From assembly GCA_021397835.1 (NCBI GenBank), contig JAJFZO010000080.1, positions 186,001-250,000 of the forward strand: a stretch of DNA of 64,000 nucleotides, given 5' to 3'. The translations under genes were made by a program, and so were the position numbers. Within the stretch, counting starts at the first letter, position 1; each line of letters opens with the position of its first letter. The DNA is from Moringa oleifera (Eukaryota; Streptophyta; Magnoliopsida; Brassicales; Moringaceae). Positions 1 to 10,757 of this stretch are shown piece after piece. The notes beneath the pieces were generated by a model. It searched no databases. It saw only the letters and a program-made list of their open reading frames with translations, and was not told the DNA's origin.

Positions 1-346
1 TACTTTATTTTCTAGACCTTATGTTTAGTATTTGCATTAACCAGATAATTCATTTATGAGGATATTAATTACTTTATTTTTTATTACAGACTTTGGAGGC
101 TAATGGAGTATGACATTCACGTGCTCAAATATATATTGAAAGTCGAACATGAAAGGACAAGACCATTGTGATTGAGAAGGCTGCTTATATAATTGTATGT
201 AATTTATTTATTTTCTCTTTTTATATTTGTTAATAGATTCAATCTTAGTGGACATTAATGATCGAATTGTTATTAAATGATAGGAGCTCATGACCAATAA
301 AATAAATGAATCTAGAGGGCCATTGAGTGATTGTAGTTCATATGAA

Positions 347-620
347 GGTGATATTTATTTTCAAGTAAAAGGAGTTAAATGGAAAGGATGTGTTCGTTGT
401 ATTGGTAAGATTGGTAGTTCATCAAAATGAGATGAACGTTTCAAAGCACAAGTCATGCAAGAAAATACTAAATTGAAGAATTATATTCAAGGGTTAGAGG
501 AAGATGTCACAGAACTTCAAGGAAAGTTTGGAGTTATGCTTGACTTGCTTAAGCAATATCCAATTATTGATCTGACTACACTTTCAAATGTGGGGAGGGC
601 ATCAAATGATGTGGAGGTAT
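347..620 (+). pseudogene. Degenerate plant transposase remnant (Ptta/En-Spm, Transposase_24-like) with coiled coil
   Basis: In one frame the translation runs from VKGVKWKGCVRCIGKIG through an in-frame stop to ERFKAQVMQENTKLKNYIQG and a leucine-rich coiled-coil stretch ending near 620, where a GT-like boundary (GAGGTATGAT) follows. A short basic 'gGrv.GlG'-type motif followed by a coiled coil is the layout of the C-terminal part of plant Ptta/En-Spm transposases, and the remnant at 14660-15262 has the same order. The stop and the absence of the rest of the protein show it is dead. The family assignment rests on pattern, not alignment. Confidence 0.5.
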
Positions 621-1198
621 GATATCTTTTACATTTTAAGTTTAGAAATAATATAACGAATTACAACATTTTCATATATTTTTTTCTTTTTGTTTGTCAT
701 TAATAGGTTCAAGATGATAGTAGTGTTCCATAACAACACTTTGCAACTATAAGAAGTCTTCCATTAAATTGCGGTATGAATATCTTTAACTAGAATCTGC
801 TAAATAAAATGTTCATGAGTGATGTTGCTTGGGCAGCCCATGAATGAGTTATATTTGATGCCTTAATGATTATATCATGTTCATGGAACTTACCATTTTT
901 TGTGTGACCAGTGCTATTATTTACTTTTCTTATTAGTAAATGTGTACACGTATTGGTTTGGTTTTTTCTGCATTTGGAGATCTAAGTTTCAAGTTTTGCA
1001 TTAATTATGTTTCATGACTAACTGTTTTTACTAATCTTATATTGTTATTACTTTTGTTCATAACTTAAGTTCTATCTATTAGTAGATTCCTTAGTAAATG
1101 TGTTTCTTTGTAGTTTTTTTCCCCAGTGGATTGACTAAATTTCTTTGATCTTATCTTGTTTATAAGGTAATTCATATATTACTATAGATCCAATCATC

Positions 1199-1420
1199 CA
1201 AGCAATACTACTTGATGGGCAAAAAGTAGCTATAAAGAGACCGTTAAGTACCTCAGGGCAAAGTATACAAGAATTGAAAATTGAAGTAATGTTGGTTGGT
1301 AAACTACTGTACCAAAACCTGGTAAATCTGTTAGGTTTTTGCTAGAAGAAGAAGAAAAGCTACTAGTTTATAAATACTTTCCTAATGACAACTTGGACAT
1401 GATCTTATTGGATATCGACT
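1199..1420 (+). pseudogene. Fragment of a receptor-like kinase domain inside a CACTA element
   Basis: Translation from 1199 gives QAILLDGQKVAIKRPLST, then an ELKIEVMLVGKL segment, then NLVNLLGFC. After a one-base frameshift near 1342 it continues LEEEEKLLVYKYFPNDNLDM. This covers kinase subdomains II (VAIK lysine), III (helix-C glutamate), IV and the hinge, in the form typical of cysteine-rich (DUF26) receptor-like kinases. The glycine-rich loop, the HRD and DFG motifs and the rest of the domain are absent, so it corresponds to about one exon. It lies between the transposase remnant and the 3' subterminal repeats of the CACTA element, as expected for a captured host-gene fragment. It is non-functional. 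Confidence 0.75.
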
Positions 1421-1849
1421 TTTTTTGCATTTTTAATTCTTGTTTTGTAATTTTATTTAACACTTATATTATTTCAGATTTACATCACTATGTTGAAGCC
1501 TCACAACAATGTTTTTTCTTATATTTGGATGTCTTTCCTTAGGGTTTGTGAACTATAATTGTTACCATGTAAAGTTAATTTTTTTAATTGCTTTTTCTTA
1601 TCATTGGTCATTTAATGTATGTTGATTATAATTTAGGACTTCTATTATTCAAATAGAAGTACATGGTTTACTTTGAAATGAAAATTATAGTATAAAATCA
1701 TCATTCCTATGGTATCGCATCTATAATTAAAATGAATTCATATAATAAAGTATTCAATAGTAAGTTTATAGTGTACGCAGTACAATAAGTATAGTTTTAA
1801 AATAAAATTAAATGTAAATTTTTTTTGAAAAATCTATAGTAGACATATA

Positions 1850-2171
1850 CTTACGGATATCTTGTTCGTCAGTAAAAAACTATAAATTTATACTGATGGA
1901 CATGGTGCCTATCAGTAAAAACTTTATAATATACTGATGAATGTTGTGTTCGTCAGTAAATATCTGTTCATATACTGCCACATGAAAGTATGCGTCACTA
2001 AAGAACTTGTACATATAGTGATGGTCAAAGAATGTGTCACTAAAATATTTACATTTAGTGACAAACAAAGCGTATGTCCATTAATAAAGGTCATCTGCAC
2101 CTATACCTACGGATTTTAATTTTTCAGTGAAAATTTTTTGTCCATCAGTAAATGGCAGTTTCTTTGTAGTG
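1850..2171. repeat. CACTA 3' subterminal repeat array
   Basis: Short motifs such as 'TCGTCAGTAAA', 'ATACTGATG', 'GTCACTAAA' and 'TAGTGA' recur in direct and inverted orientation every 20-40 bp up to the CACTA terminus. In known CACTA elements such repeats bind the element-encoded DNA-binding protein. No coding capacity is claimed here; short open frames in this stretch are by-products of the repeats. Confidence 0.6.
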
Positions 2172-2350
2172 GATCAAGAGAAAAATTACTCCTTATGTAC
2201 AATTAATTACAAAACATGAAAAACCTGATTGAATCGAATCAAGCAAATTGTTACTCAATTCAAAAATAAAAGCTTAAAAATTAGTCAAACCTAACTCCAT
2301 GGAGTCGAATTGGATAGAAATAATTTGTTGCATCGAATTCAATTCAGCGT

Positions 2351-3608
2351 CACTATAAAAAAACAATCTATTTTATAATTTCGTTAGAATTTGATGAAAT
2401 TTCATTAAAATTTAATATTTTTAATGAAATTTTAAATAAAAAATCCTTTATCAGAAAAAAAGATTCTTAAAAAAAATAAAATTCAAGCAAAAATTTAGAT
2501 CCCAAAAAAATACATATATGACTGAATTTCAATGAATTATTTCATAAAAAAAAGTTACATAATTTATATATATATATATATATAATCTAATGGTAAATAT
2601 TAGAATGATCACAAATTCTAATAGTATGTATAATATCAAAATTTTTGTATCATTTATTTTCATGAAAATTTATAAATATAAAAAATGTATTATAATTCAG
2701 AATTTTAATAACAAATTCAAACAACAACGGAATTGAATAGTTAGAAATTCTATAATACACATTTTTTGGGAATTTACAAATATTAAAAATATATTTTAAT
2801 CAAAAATTTCAACAAAAAAATTTTCATCAAAATTTTGAAAATAATTTAAAATTTCTTACGAATATTTTTATGTTGGAATTTTTGTAAATAAAAAATTTAT
2901 TTATTTATAATTCAAATTTTAAGTTTCTTCAGCAAACTCTGTGAAAATAATATGGAAAATATTTAATTAAAAATCTCAATAATTTACAGCAAGAATTTAT
3001 ATTTTTTAATTTAAATATAAATAATATAAATTTTATTTTTTAAATTTAATTAATTATACATTTTTGTAAAGAAAATAAATTAAAAAAAAAACACAACTAT
3101 AGACAATCAACAAAAACTAAACAATGTAATAAAAATCATTATAATTATCATTAAAATATCAATTATATACATAAAATGTTTAATTATCTCCTGGCTCGAT
3201 CATCACAGCCATCCCCACCATCATCATCATGAATATATGGACTGAAAGAAGCACTTACCCTGCTTTATCAACTCTATCCCTAAGAAGTCATTAATAAGTT
3301 ATTGTTGTAAAGCCATTGCCCTTGCACCTACCCTAACATAAAGTGGCAACTAATTTTCATAGGAACAATGAAAGTGATGAAGCATATGGAATTAATTGTA
3401 ACAGGAAATGATAATGGGCTAATTAACATGAATTTCTATTCCTGCTTCCTGTACATGGCAGTGAGGAAGCACTTGCGCAAGATTGTTGTTTGATATATAC
3501 ATATATATATATATATAGGCATTAACGCCACATGACTATATATAATTATGGACATATCATATTATAAGCTTTCTCTTATTATTTGAGGTAATTGAGGACA
3601 AAGATTAG

Positions 3609-3642
<34 letters not shown>

Positions 3643-5189
3643 CAGTAAGTCGGATTAGCCAAAAGCAAACTACACACAGAGCATATTATCTAATTAAGCA
3701 AAAAATTATGTTAACTACGGCATGGAAATTAAATTTAAGATACACTAAATACAGAACTTGATTGTATCAATTTAAATAAGGTATTGTACCATAGCTTTAC
3801 AATTGTTATGAACAACTGGATATGCACATATTTAAAATCAACATATACCTACAATCCATACAAAATTAACTACTGAATTAGAATTATTATGTTAACAAAA
3901 TTTTCAAATTTTCAAATTTATCAATAATTTAACAAAATTTAATAAATTATTTTTAATTATTTTACATTTTAATTTTTAATTAAAAATATCAAATATATAT
4001 TATTCAACTAAATATAACTTTTTATACGCGTAAGTCAAAAATTTTCAATAAACATATATATATATCACTCTTATAATTAATAATTGTGGGCATGCAATAA
4101 TTACAATAGTTAAATATTATGAAAACTATTATTTTATAATATTTATTATTTTTTATTAAATTAATTTAAATTATTATTTTGAATTAAAAATAGCAATTAC
4201 ATCTTATCAAAATGAAGTATAATTTTTATACATAGTTCAGACCTTTTCATTAGAATATATATATATATATATATATCATTTTTTAAAGGAAGACTTAATT
4301 AATAATGTAAGTATACAATAATTACAATTCTAAAATACTATGAAATTACAATTTTAAATTTTTTAATTTTTACATAATATTTATTTTTATGGAAAAATAA
4401 TTTAACATTTTAATTTTTCCTTCCAATTGTGAACAAGATCACAATGAAATTCAACATCCTAAAATTCTAAGGAAAATTTCGTTAGGATCTTATCCGTAAA
4501 AAAAATTTAATTCGAAATACAATTTTCACCTAATTTATATATTTTGAATTTGAAAAAATTTTATCCATTCTTACGGATTATTCTGCAAGAAAATTGTAAT
4601 TTTTTTTTTAATTCTTATGAAAATTTAGAAAGAATTAGCTAACACATATTCTTTTGGTTATTTTCTCAAGAATTTTCTTTAAATATTATCTATTATTGTT
4701 TAAAAAAATTAATATTTCATATACATAATTTCTCACGAATTATACTGTAAGAATTTTATAATTCATATTCTAAAAGAATTTTGGTCAGTTATAATTTCTT
4801 TTTAAAAAATTATCATAAATCTATTTTGAAAAATTGATTCTTATGGAAACTTTCGGTTGGGAATATACAATCAAGATCCTCATGGTATTTGAAAACTTTT
4901 CAAAATTTCAAAATTTTATAAAAATAAAAAATTTAAAATTTTATTATTCTTTATTTTTAATAAAAGTAAATCACAAACAATTTTTTTTCAATTTTCTCAT
5001 GATATTTACAATGAAATATTCCTAATTAGACCTTTTTTCAAATGTCATATTTCGTTAGAATCTTTCTTGAAATTTAAAATTCTCATTAATTATTATTTCT
5101 GTTGCAATTCCGAGAGAAAATACTAATTTTTTCACAGATATTATTTCCATTGAAATTTTCCCTAAAAATTCTTTTGTTTTCGTGTAGTG
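2351..5189. mobile_element. CACTA-type element without an intact transposase
   Basis: The left end begins CACTATAAAAAAACAATC at 2351. The right end at 5189, read on the minus strand, begins CACTACACGAAAACAAAAG. Inside both ends, motifs such as TTTCGTTAGAAT and GAAATTTCATT repeat in both orientations. The middle is AT-rich and lacks a long reading frame. On the minus strand at about 3240-3185 an acidic tail (HDDDGGDGCDDRARR, then stop) resembles the Asp-rich C-terminus of Ptta-type transposases. Three-base flanks (CGT and CCC) do not match, so one boundary may be wrong, or the true partner of the left end may be the terminus near 6736. (TA)n runs lie at about 3495-3518, 3612-3638 and 4256-4276. 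Confidence 0.5.
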
Positions 5190-5930
5190 CCCTATTTAAG
5201 TAATATAATAAATGGGATAAAAGTAACACAATTAAGCAACAAAACAATAATAAGTTCATGTACTTATGTTATTGTTATTATTATCCTGCTTGGACTCATT
5301 GCATTTAATGTGCTAATGAAATCAAAGTTTATTGATTACCAATTTATTCATGTAATATGAGTAAGAAGTACATATATATATATATATGTATATAATGAAT
5401 TAATACATGTTTCAATAAAGTGGAAGTTCCAATATATTTACTGCACCAATCTTACAGATCTGTAAAAGATTCTGCTCCCATTGCAAGAGCCAGTCTCTTT
5501 TAATTTAGCCAACCATGCTTTACTTAGTGTCTTACTTACCTAATTGAATTTAGGTTTTAAAAAAAAGAAAGTGAGCAAGAGAAGAAAAGGAAAGGAAAGG
5601 AAAGGCATGCATAGTTTTAAGATTTAGAATTCATATAAGATTCAGTCCCCTTTGAGGCAGAAACAAAGAAGACATTAAGAGTATTTGATCTCAAAAAATA
5701 GACATGAAAGACAATGTAATGCATGTGTTTAGCCTGGACTGCAACCCCCAAGCTCCCAATTCATCATGATCAACCAGCGAAACTAAAGTAGTAGACCTAA
5801 GTTACTGTTGAAAACAATAGAAGTGATCACATGCTTGAACCAATGCCTTGTTAATAACAAACACAAATAACCTGTTTTTACTAAAATCAAAATAATGTCC
5901 TTGCTCTATACCTAGTCATGCACCAAATAA
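5190..5930. other. Intergenic, no gene recognised
   Basis: AT-rich sequence between two CACTA-type segments. It contains a (TA)n microsatellite near 5371-5388 and a short (AAAGG)n run near 5586-5605. I see no coding region, RNA gene or transposon end in it. Confidence 0.5.
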
Positions 5931-6736
5931 AACAACTGCAATAAATTCAGAAAATTCTGACGGAAAGAGAATGTTGGAAATTTTCTATAATTTTTGTTGG
6001 AATGTAAAATTCCAAGGAAAATTTTTTCGAGCATAAAGTCTGTTAAAACAATTGGCATAAGAAAGGCAAAATTTCAACGGAATTCAAACGGTAATTCTGT
6101 TAGAAATTAATATATATTATATTAAAATTTTAATTTTAAAAAAATTTAACGATTGTCAAGACCATTAGAAAATTCATGAAAATAAATTTTTTAATGATTA
6201 ATGTAAAATGGATTATTCAACCAAAATAGCTACGAAAAGTTGTACCATTAGAATTCATGTGATAATTCTTATGATATATATTTTGCCAGAATTTCGAATA
6301 ATTGCTTTGAAAAACTTGTTTTTGAAATTTCATTGAAATGAAAATTCTTAAGAAAACTTTTTGTAAGAGAATTCTTATGGTATTATTTTTGTGAGAATTT
6401 TGAAATATTCTTTCGAAAAAAGTTTCCTTAGAATTTTATTGAAATAAAAATTCTTACAGAAGTGAAATATTCTTACAATAGTACTTTTGCAAAAATTCTA
6501 AATTACTTTCGAAAAAAATTTTGTTAGAATTTTATTAAAATGAAAATTTTTACAATTTATTTTTCTTAAGAAAGTTTAGTAAGAATTTGTATATAAAAAA
6601 TAATTAACATATAGCAAAAGCATTTGTCAATATAAATTTTTGTCCACATTATAGATCAGAATAAACTATATTAATGATTTTTAATCTTTTCGTAACGATT
6701 TTTGTTTCGTTAGTAAATGACAATTTTTTTGTAATG
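5931..6736. repeat. Degraded CACTA-like end with subterminal repeats
   Basis: This stretch repeats 'TTAGAATTTTATTGAAATGAAAATTCTTAC'-like units, interrupted and variable, every 50-110 bp. It shares the motif with 2351-5189. It ends at about 6736 with a minus-strand terminus CATTACAAAAAAATTGTCAT, which resembles the terminus at 2171 (CACTACAAAGAAACTGCCAT) with a C-to-T change in the CACTA core. I could not find a matching left end, so this is either a truncated element or the far end of the element starting at 2351. Confidence 0.45.
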
Positions 6737-7324
6737 AAATGACTAATAGTTGTTAAATTTTTAGCTTACAAGACAAAACCAAATTTGATTTGTGCAATTT
6801 AATAGCCATGAATTGTGCTTGCACATTCTCCTTTTATGCATCTCTTTTGGCATTAACAAAAGTGTACAGAAAATTTTTTTGTTTTTTTAAAAGGAAAACC
6901 TAATTGGCCTTGCTGATGGGTAAGAAAGCTCTCCTCTATGTCTATATAAAGGCCAAAGTAATGAGAGACAAAGTTCTGAAGAACCCCCCCTTGCATATTT
7001 ATTTTTATCTTATCCTTTTAAATTGTGCAAAAAGCATATAAACAATTGATGTAAATATTTGTAGTCAATTGGAACCACAACAACAGCTAGAGGTCTTGAA
7101 AATTCATTTAAATAACCATTACATAACTTCATAATGATCTGAGAATTCTTTTATATGATGCACGTTATACTCTAAGTAGAAACAAGTATAGCTAGCTTCT
7201 ATAAAGAATAGTCACTTGAATTTATCTTCGATATGTCCATCTTGATCTTTCTACTTTGATTTTGTGGTTTACAAGAATAAATCATTGCTTTTAAGGTTAA
7301 ATTTAGACTTGGGAGGTGTGATTT
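6737..7324. other. Intergenic stretch with a TATA-like motif
   Basis: No gene recognised. TCTATATAAAGG at 6941-6952 is a good TATA-box match, about 30 bp upstream of a purine-rich stretch, but no coding sequence follows before the next transposon. It may be a decayed promoter or chance in AT-rich DNA. Confidence 0.3.
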
Positions 7325-7599
7325 CACATAATAAAAGAAATTTCAAAATAATGACAAAATATAGTGACAGACATAATAAATTGCTAAATAATAAAAAGTT
7401 GGTGGTAGAATTGTTACAAAATAAAAATTTTAACATAACGACAGACTAATGACAGATTGACAATATACAATAATGATGGACTATTACTATAATTATTTTT
7501 AATTAATTTATATTACTTTTTAATCAATTTAAAGATAAATTAATGACTGAATTTGTATTGATCACTAATCAAAGTACTAGCGACCACCTCACGGGTAGT

Positions 7600-8400
7600 C
7601 GTGAATGCTGCAAGCTTGTTGCCTTTGAAGGTAGCCATGGCCGCCAGCTTAATTATTACCTTCAAAGGTAGTAATGGCTGATAACTTGCTACCTTTAAAT
7701 GCAGCCATTCGTGGCCGCCAGGTAGCAAAGTAAAGCCCTTTGAAGGCAGCGATGCATGGCCACTAAGGCAGCAAGCTAAAGGCCTTCAAAGGTGGTCATG
7801 CATGATCTCCAGCTTGTTGCCTTCAAAGGGAGCCATTGTGATTGCCATGGGTAGTCGCCAAGGCAGCTATGCATGGCCACCAAGGCAGCAAGTTGGTGGC
7901 CTTTGAAAATGGCCATACATCGCCACCAGTTTGCTGCACTTGCAGGCAGTCATGCATGGCCATCAAGGTAGTAAGCTGGCAGCCTTTGAAGGTAGCCATG
8001 CATGGCAAGGCAGCAAGCAGATGGCCTTCGAAGGCAGCCATTCATGGCCTAGGGGGCCAGCTTGCTTCCTTTGAAAGTAGCCATGCATGGCCTTCAAGGC
8101 AGCAAACTGGTAGCCTTCAAAAGCAGCCATACATGGCCACCAAACTGCCTTCAAAGGTAGCCATGGTAATGGCCATGGGCGAGCTAAGGTAACCAGCTTA
8201 CTGCCTTCAAAGGTAGCCATGCATGGCCATCAAGGTAACAAACTGGTCACCTTAGAAGGCAACCATACATGGCCATTAAGGTAGTAAGCTAATGGCCTTC
8301 GAAGGTGGCTATGCATGGCCGCCAGCCTGCTGCCTTCGAAGGAAGGCATGGCAAGGCCTATGGCAGTCGCTAAGGTGGCCATGCATGGAAATAGAAAATC
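7600..8400. repeat. GC-rich ~46-bp minisatellite with inverted motifs
   Basis: The motif GCAGCCATGCATGGCCACC, followed by AAGGCAGCAAGCTGGTGGCC and CTTTGAAG, recurs at spacings near 46 bp (CATGCATGG cores near 7752, 7797, 7868, 7951, 7998, 8081, 8218, 8311 and 8370, with variants between). The unit is internally palindromic (CCATGCATGG; CCTTCAAAGG/CCTTTGAAGG), so it reads similarly on both strands. Its GC content is far above the surrounding DNA. Several open frames cross it on both strands, but all are repeats of Met-Ala-Phe/Leu-Pro phrases with no known domain and are not called as genes. Confidence 0.8.
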
Positions 8401-8427
8401 CTACATTTCATCACTGGATTTTGTAAG

Positions 8428-9060
8428 ATGTTATTGGCAATAATGTCTATCATTTTTCTAAACATACTCAGTCAAATTAAAACAGACACTACTATATATG
8501 GAATATGGTTAAATGTTAAAAAATTATTTAAAACCCAAGTGAGATCCAAATACATACAGTTAAAGTCCATACTTTACTTTATAAAGAAAGGATCAGCATC
8601 AGTTACTGCAAATTACAACCAGCTCAAAGGCATAACTGAAAGCTTAGCCTTGACAGGTAACCCAATTTCTAACTTAGAATTTTTCACTATATTGCTCATT
8701 GAAATAAGTAAAGACTATGATGCAGTGTCTATCAATGTTCAATTTAGGTCTGATGAGTTAACCTTACAAGAAATCTTAGCCTTATTACTAAGCCATGAAC
8801 AAGGAATTGAACAATACAATCATGAGTCATTCAGCAATATACACCTCGTGGTCAATATAGCGATGAACAAGAACCAAAACAATATTACCTCATGGAGGAA
8901 TAGTAATAATAACTTCAATCATGGCTAAACTAGAAAGAGAGAAAATGGTCGAGGAAGACGAAGAACCACAACCAGACCAACATACCAAATCTGCACTGAA
9001 CTAGGTCTTACAACATATAACTGTTACTATAGGTGTGAAGAATCTTGTCAACCCTTAACC
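8428..9060 (+). pseudogene. Copia gag remnant (UBN2-type) with degraded zinc knuckle
   Basis: An open stretch of 166 codons (8428-8928) carries the usual copia gag phrases: IYGIWLNVKKLFKTQVRSK, then SILYFIKKGSASVTANYNQL, then DELTLQEILALLLSHEQGIE. In a shifted frame near 8960-9050 follow GRGRRRTTTRP and YQICTELGLTTYNCYYR, a CCHC zinc knuckle in which the first Cys is Tyr and the His is lost. The normal N-terminal part is missing upstream, where the minisatellite begins. Confidence 0.85.
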
Positions 9061-9094
9061 ATAGCGACAACTATGAAATCCAGAATGCCTACCT

Positions 9095-10480
9095 AGCCTC
9101 TACTCAATCCATAGCTGACCCTAGTTAGTATGCCCATAGCGGAGCTTTAAGTCATGTCACTACAAAGCTGGACAATCATCTCTAAGGTCTGACTACACTG
9201 GTAAACAAAAATTGGTCATTGGTAATGGTTAATCCTTCAATATTTCTTACATAGTTCATACTTCTATACCAATTTGCTTACCTAATGTCAATTTGTATCT
9301 CAAAAATGTTTTGAGAGTACCTGCAAATTCTAAGAATCTTATCAGCATTTCTCAACTCATATCTAATAATAAACTATTTATGATTTTTGATGACTCTCAT
9401 TACTTTGTGAAGGAGCAAGTAACCAAGAAAACGTTGCTGAAAGGTCAAGCTATGGATGACCTCTACCTCTTGCTTCCACCAACTGTCACTACCAGTCACC
9501 TTTCCAAAAATAGACCAAACAGCAATAAAGTAGTTCAATGTCCTGTCAATTCTAGGTTACGTCGAGGTAGTCCACCTCATCTTTGTTTTTCAAATTCTAT
9601 GTCAGTTAATGCAGACCTATGGCATAGGTGTCTTGGTCACCCATTTGACATAGTTTTTTAAATCTCTAAAAAAATCTTGTATTATTTTTTCTATAGTTAA
9701 TACAAGTTCATCTTTCTGTTCAGTATGTGCAATTGGCAAGAGCCATAGACTACCATTTTATCTTTCATAAACTAAACTAGTGCACCATTAAAATTAATTC
9801 ACATGGATCTTTGGGGTCCAGTTCATGTCCCTTTTAGAGAACGCTTCAAATACTATATCCATTTCATATATGAATTTTCTGGGTATATATGGATTTACCA
9901 TCTCCACGACAAAACACAAGCACTACCCACCTTTATACACTTTATGAAACAAATTGAAAATATTATAAATAATAAGATCCAAACACTTCAAAGTGATTAG
10001 GGGCTGAGGGGAGCGTATAGATCATTCTTACCTTTTTTTTTCATTAAGAAGGCATAGTATTTCGGCATCCGTGTTCACACACATCAACAAAATGGAAAGC
10101 TGAGAGGAAACATAGACACATCACTGAGTTAGATTTCACTTTCCTTAGTCAAGCTTCACTAATTTTAAAGTTTTGGTGGGGATCATTTCATACAACAGTA
10201 TATCACATTAATAGGCTGCTCACTCCTATCTTGTCTAACAAATCCCCACTAGAGTCACTTTTCAATCAAAAACCTGACTATACATTCTTAAGGACCTTTG
10301 CCTGCTCATGTTATCCATATTTTTGACCTTATAACAAGCACAAGATGGAATACAGATCCACCAAATATTTGTTTCTAGGATATAGTCCCAGTCACAAAAG
10401 ATATTATTGTCTACATCTTTCTAGATACTGTTATATCACTAGGAATGTTACGTTTGATGAATCTAAATTCCCTTTTTATA
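9095..10480 (+). pseudogene. Copia protease and integrase remnant
   Basis: Near 9105-9160 the frame gives DPS, stop, YAHSGALSHVT, which corresponds to the protease motif W-Y-x-DSGA-xxHVT. The Trp is a stop and the catalytic Asp is His. 9293-9661 encodes the end of the protease and the GAG-pre-integrase region with LWHRCLGHP. The zinc-finger Cys pair follows as SVCAIGKSHRLPF near 9718. The integrase core begins HMDLWGPVHVP near 9800 and reaches QSD followed by a stop near 9998. AERKHRHITEL lies near 10095, and YLFLGYSPSHKRYYCL near 10365. Several stops and frameshifts separate these pieces. Confidence 0.85.
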
Positions 10481-10757
10481 CTCTTTTTCCTAACTTTGTT
10501 TCTTTTTCCTTAGCTTATCCACCTTCTTCTCCTACATTTATCTCTATTCACACCTACCTCAATCCTACCCTTAGTAGGAACAAAACAACATTGACTTTCA
10601 ATAATGCATTTCTTGTTCTTTTCCTCTCACACATTCACCTCACACCCATCCTTCAACACCTTTCTCCATCTCTCCTCTTCTCTATCTCACATCCTTTCCA
10701 CTTCCTTTCTCCATTCACCTAGTCTTACTGCCCTACCCACCAGAATCCCTCATATAG

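Larger units (their letters stand above)
1..2171 (+). mobile_element. CACTA (En/Spm) transposon, 3' part; 5' end lies outside the window
   Basis: The right end reads ...TTTCTTTGTAGTG, the inverted complement of CACTACAAAGAAA, a standard CACTA terminus, ending at 2171. Just inside it (about 1850-2171) are short repeats of the form 'ACTGATGGAC / CGTCAGTAAA / GTGACAAA' in both orientations, typical of CACTA subterminal transposase-binding repeats. A transposase-like remnant (347-620) and a protein-kinase fragment (1199-1420) lie upstream on the same strand. The left end is not in the window, so length and target duplication cannot be checked. The element is inactive: its coding remnants contain stops. 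Confidence 0.75.

Noticed and set aside
7540..8220. Several open frames of 60-116 codons on both strands
   Set aside because: They are translations of the 46-bp minisatellite, repeat with its period and have no domain features.
7600..8400. Repeated units resembling a CRISPR array
   Set aside because: The units are contiguous and internally palindromic, with no unique spacers, and the window is a plant nuclear sequence.
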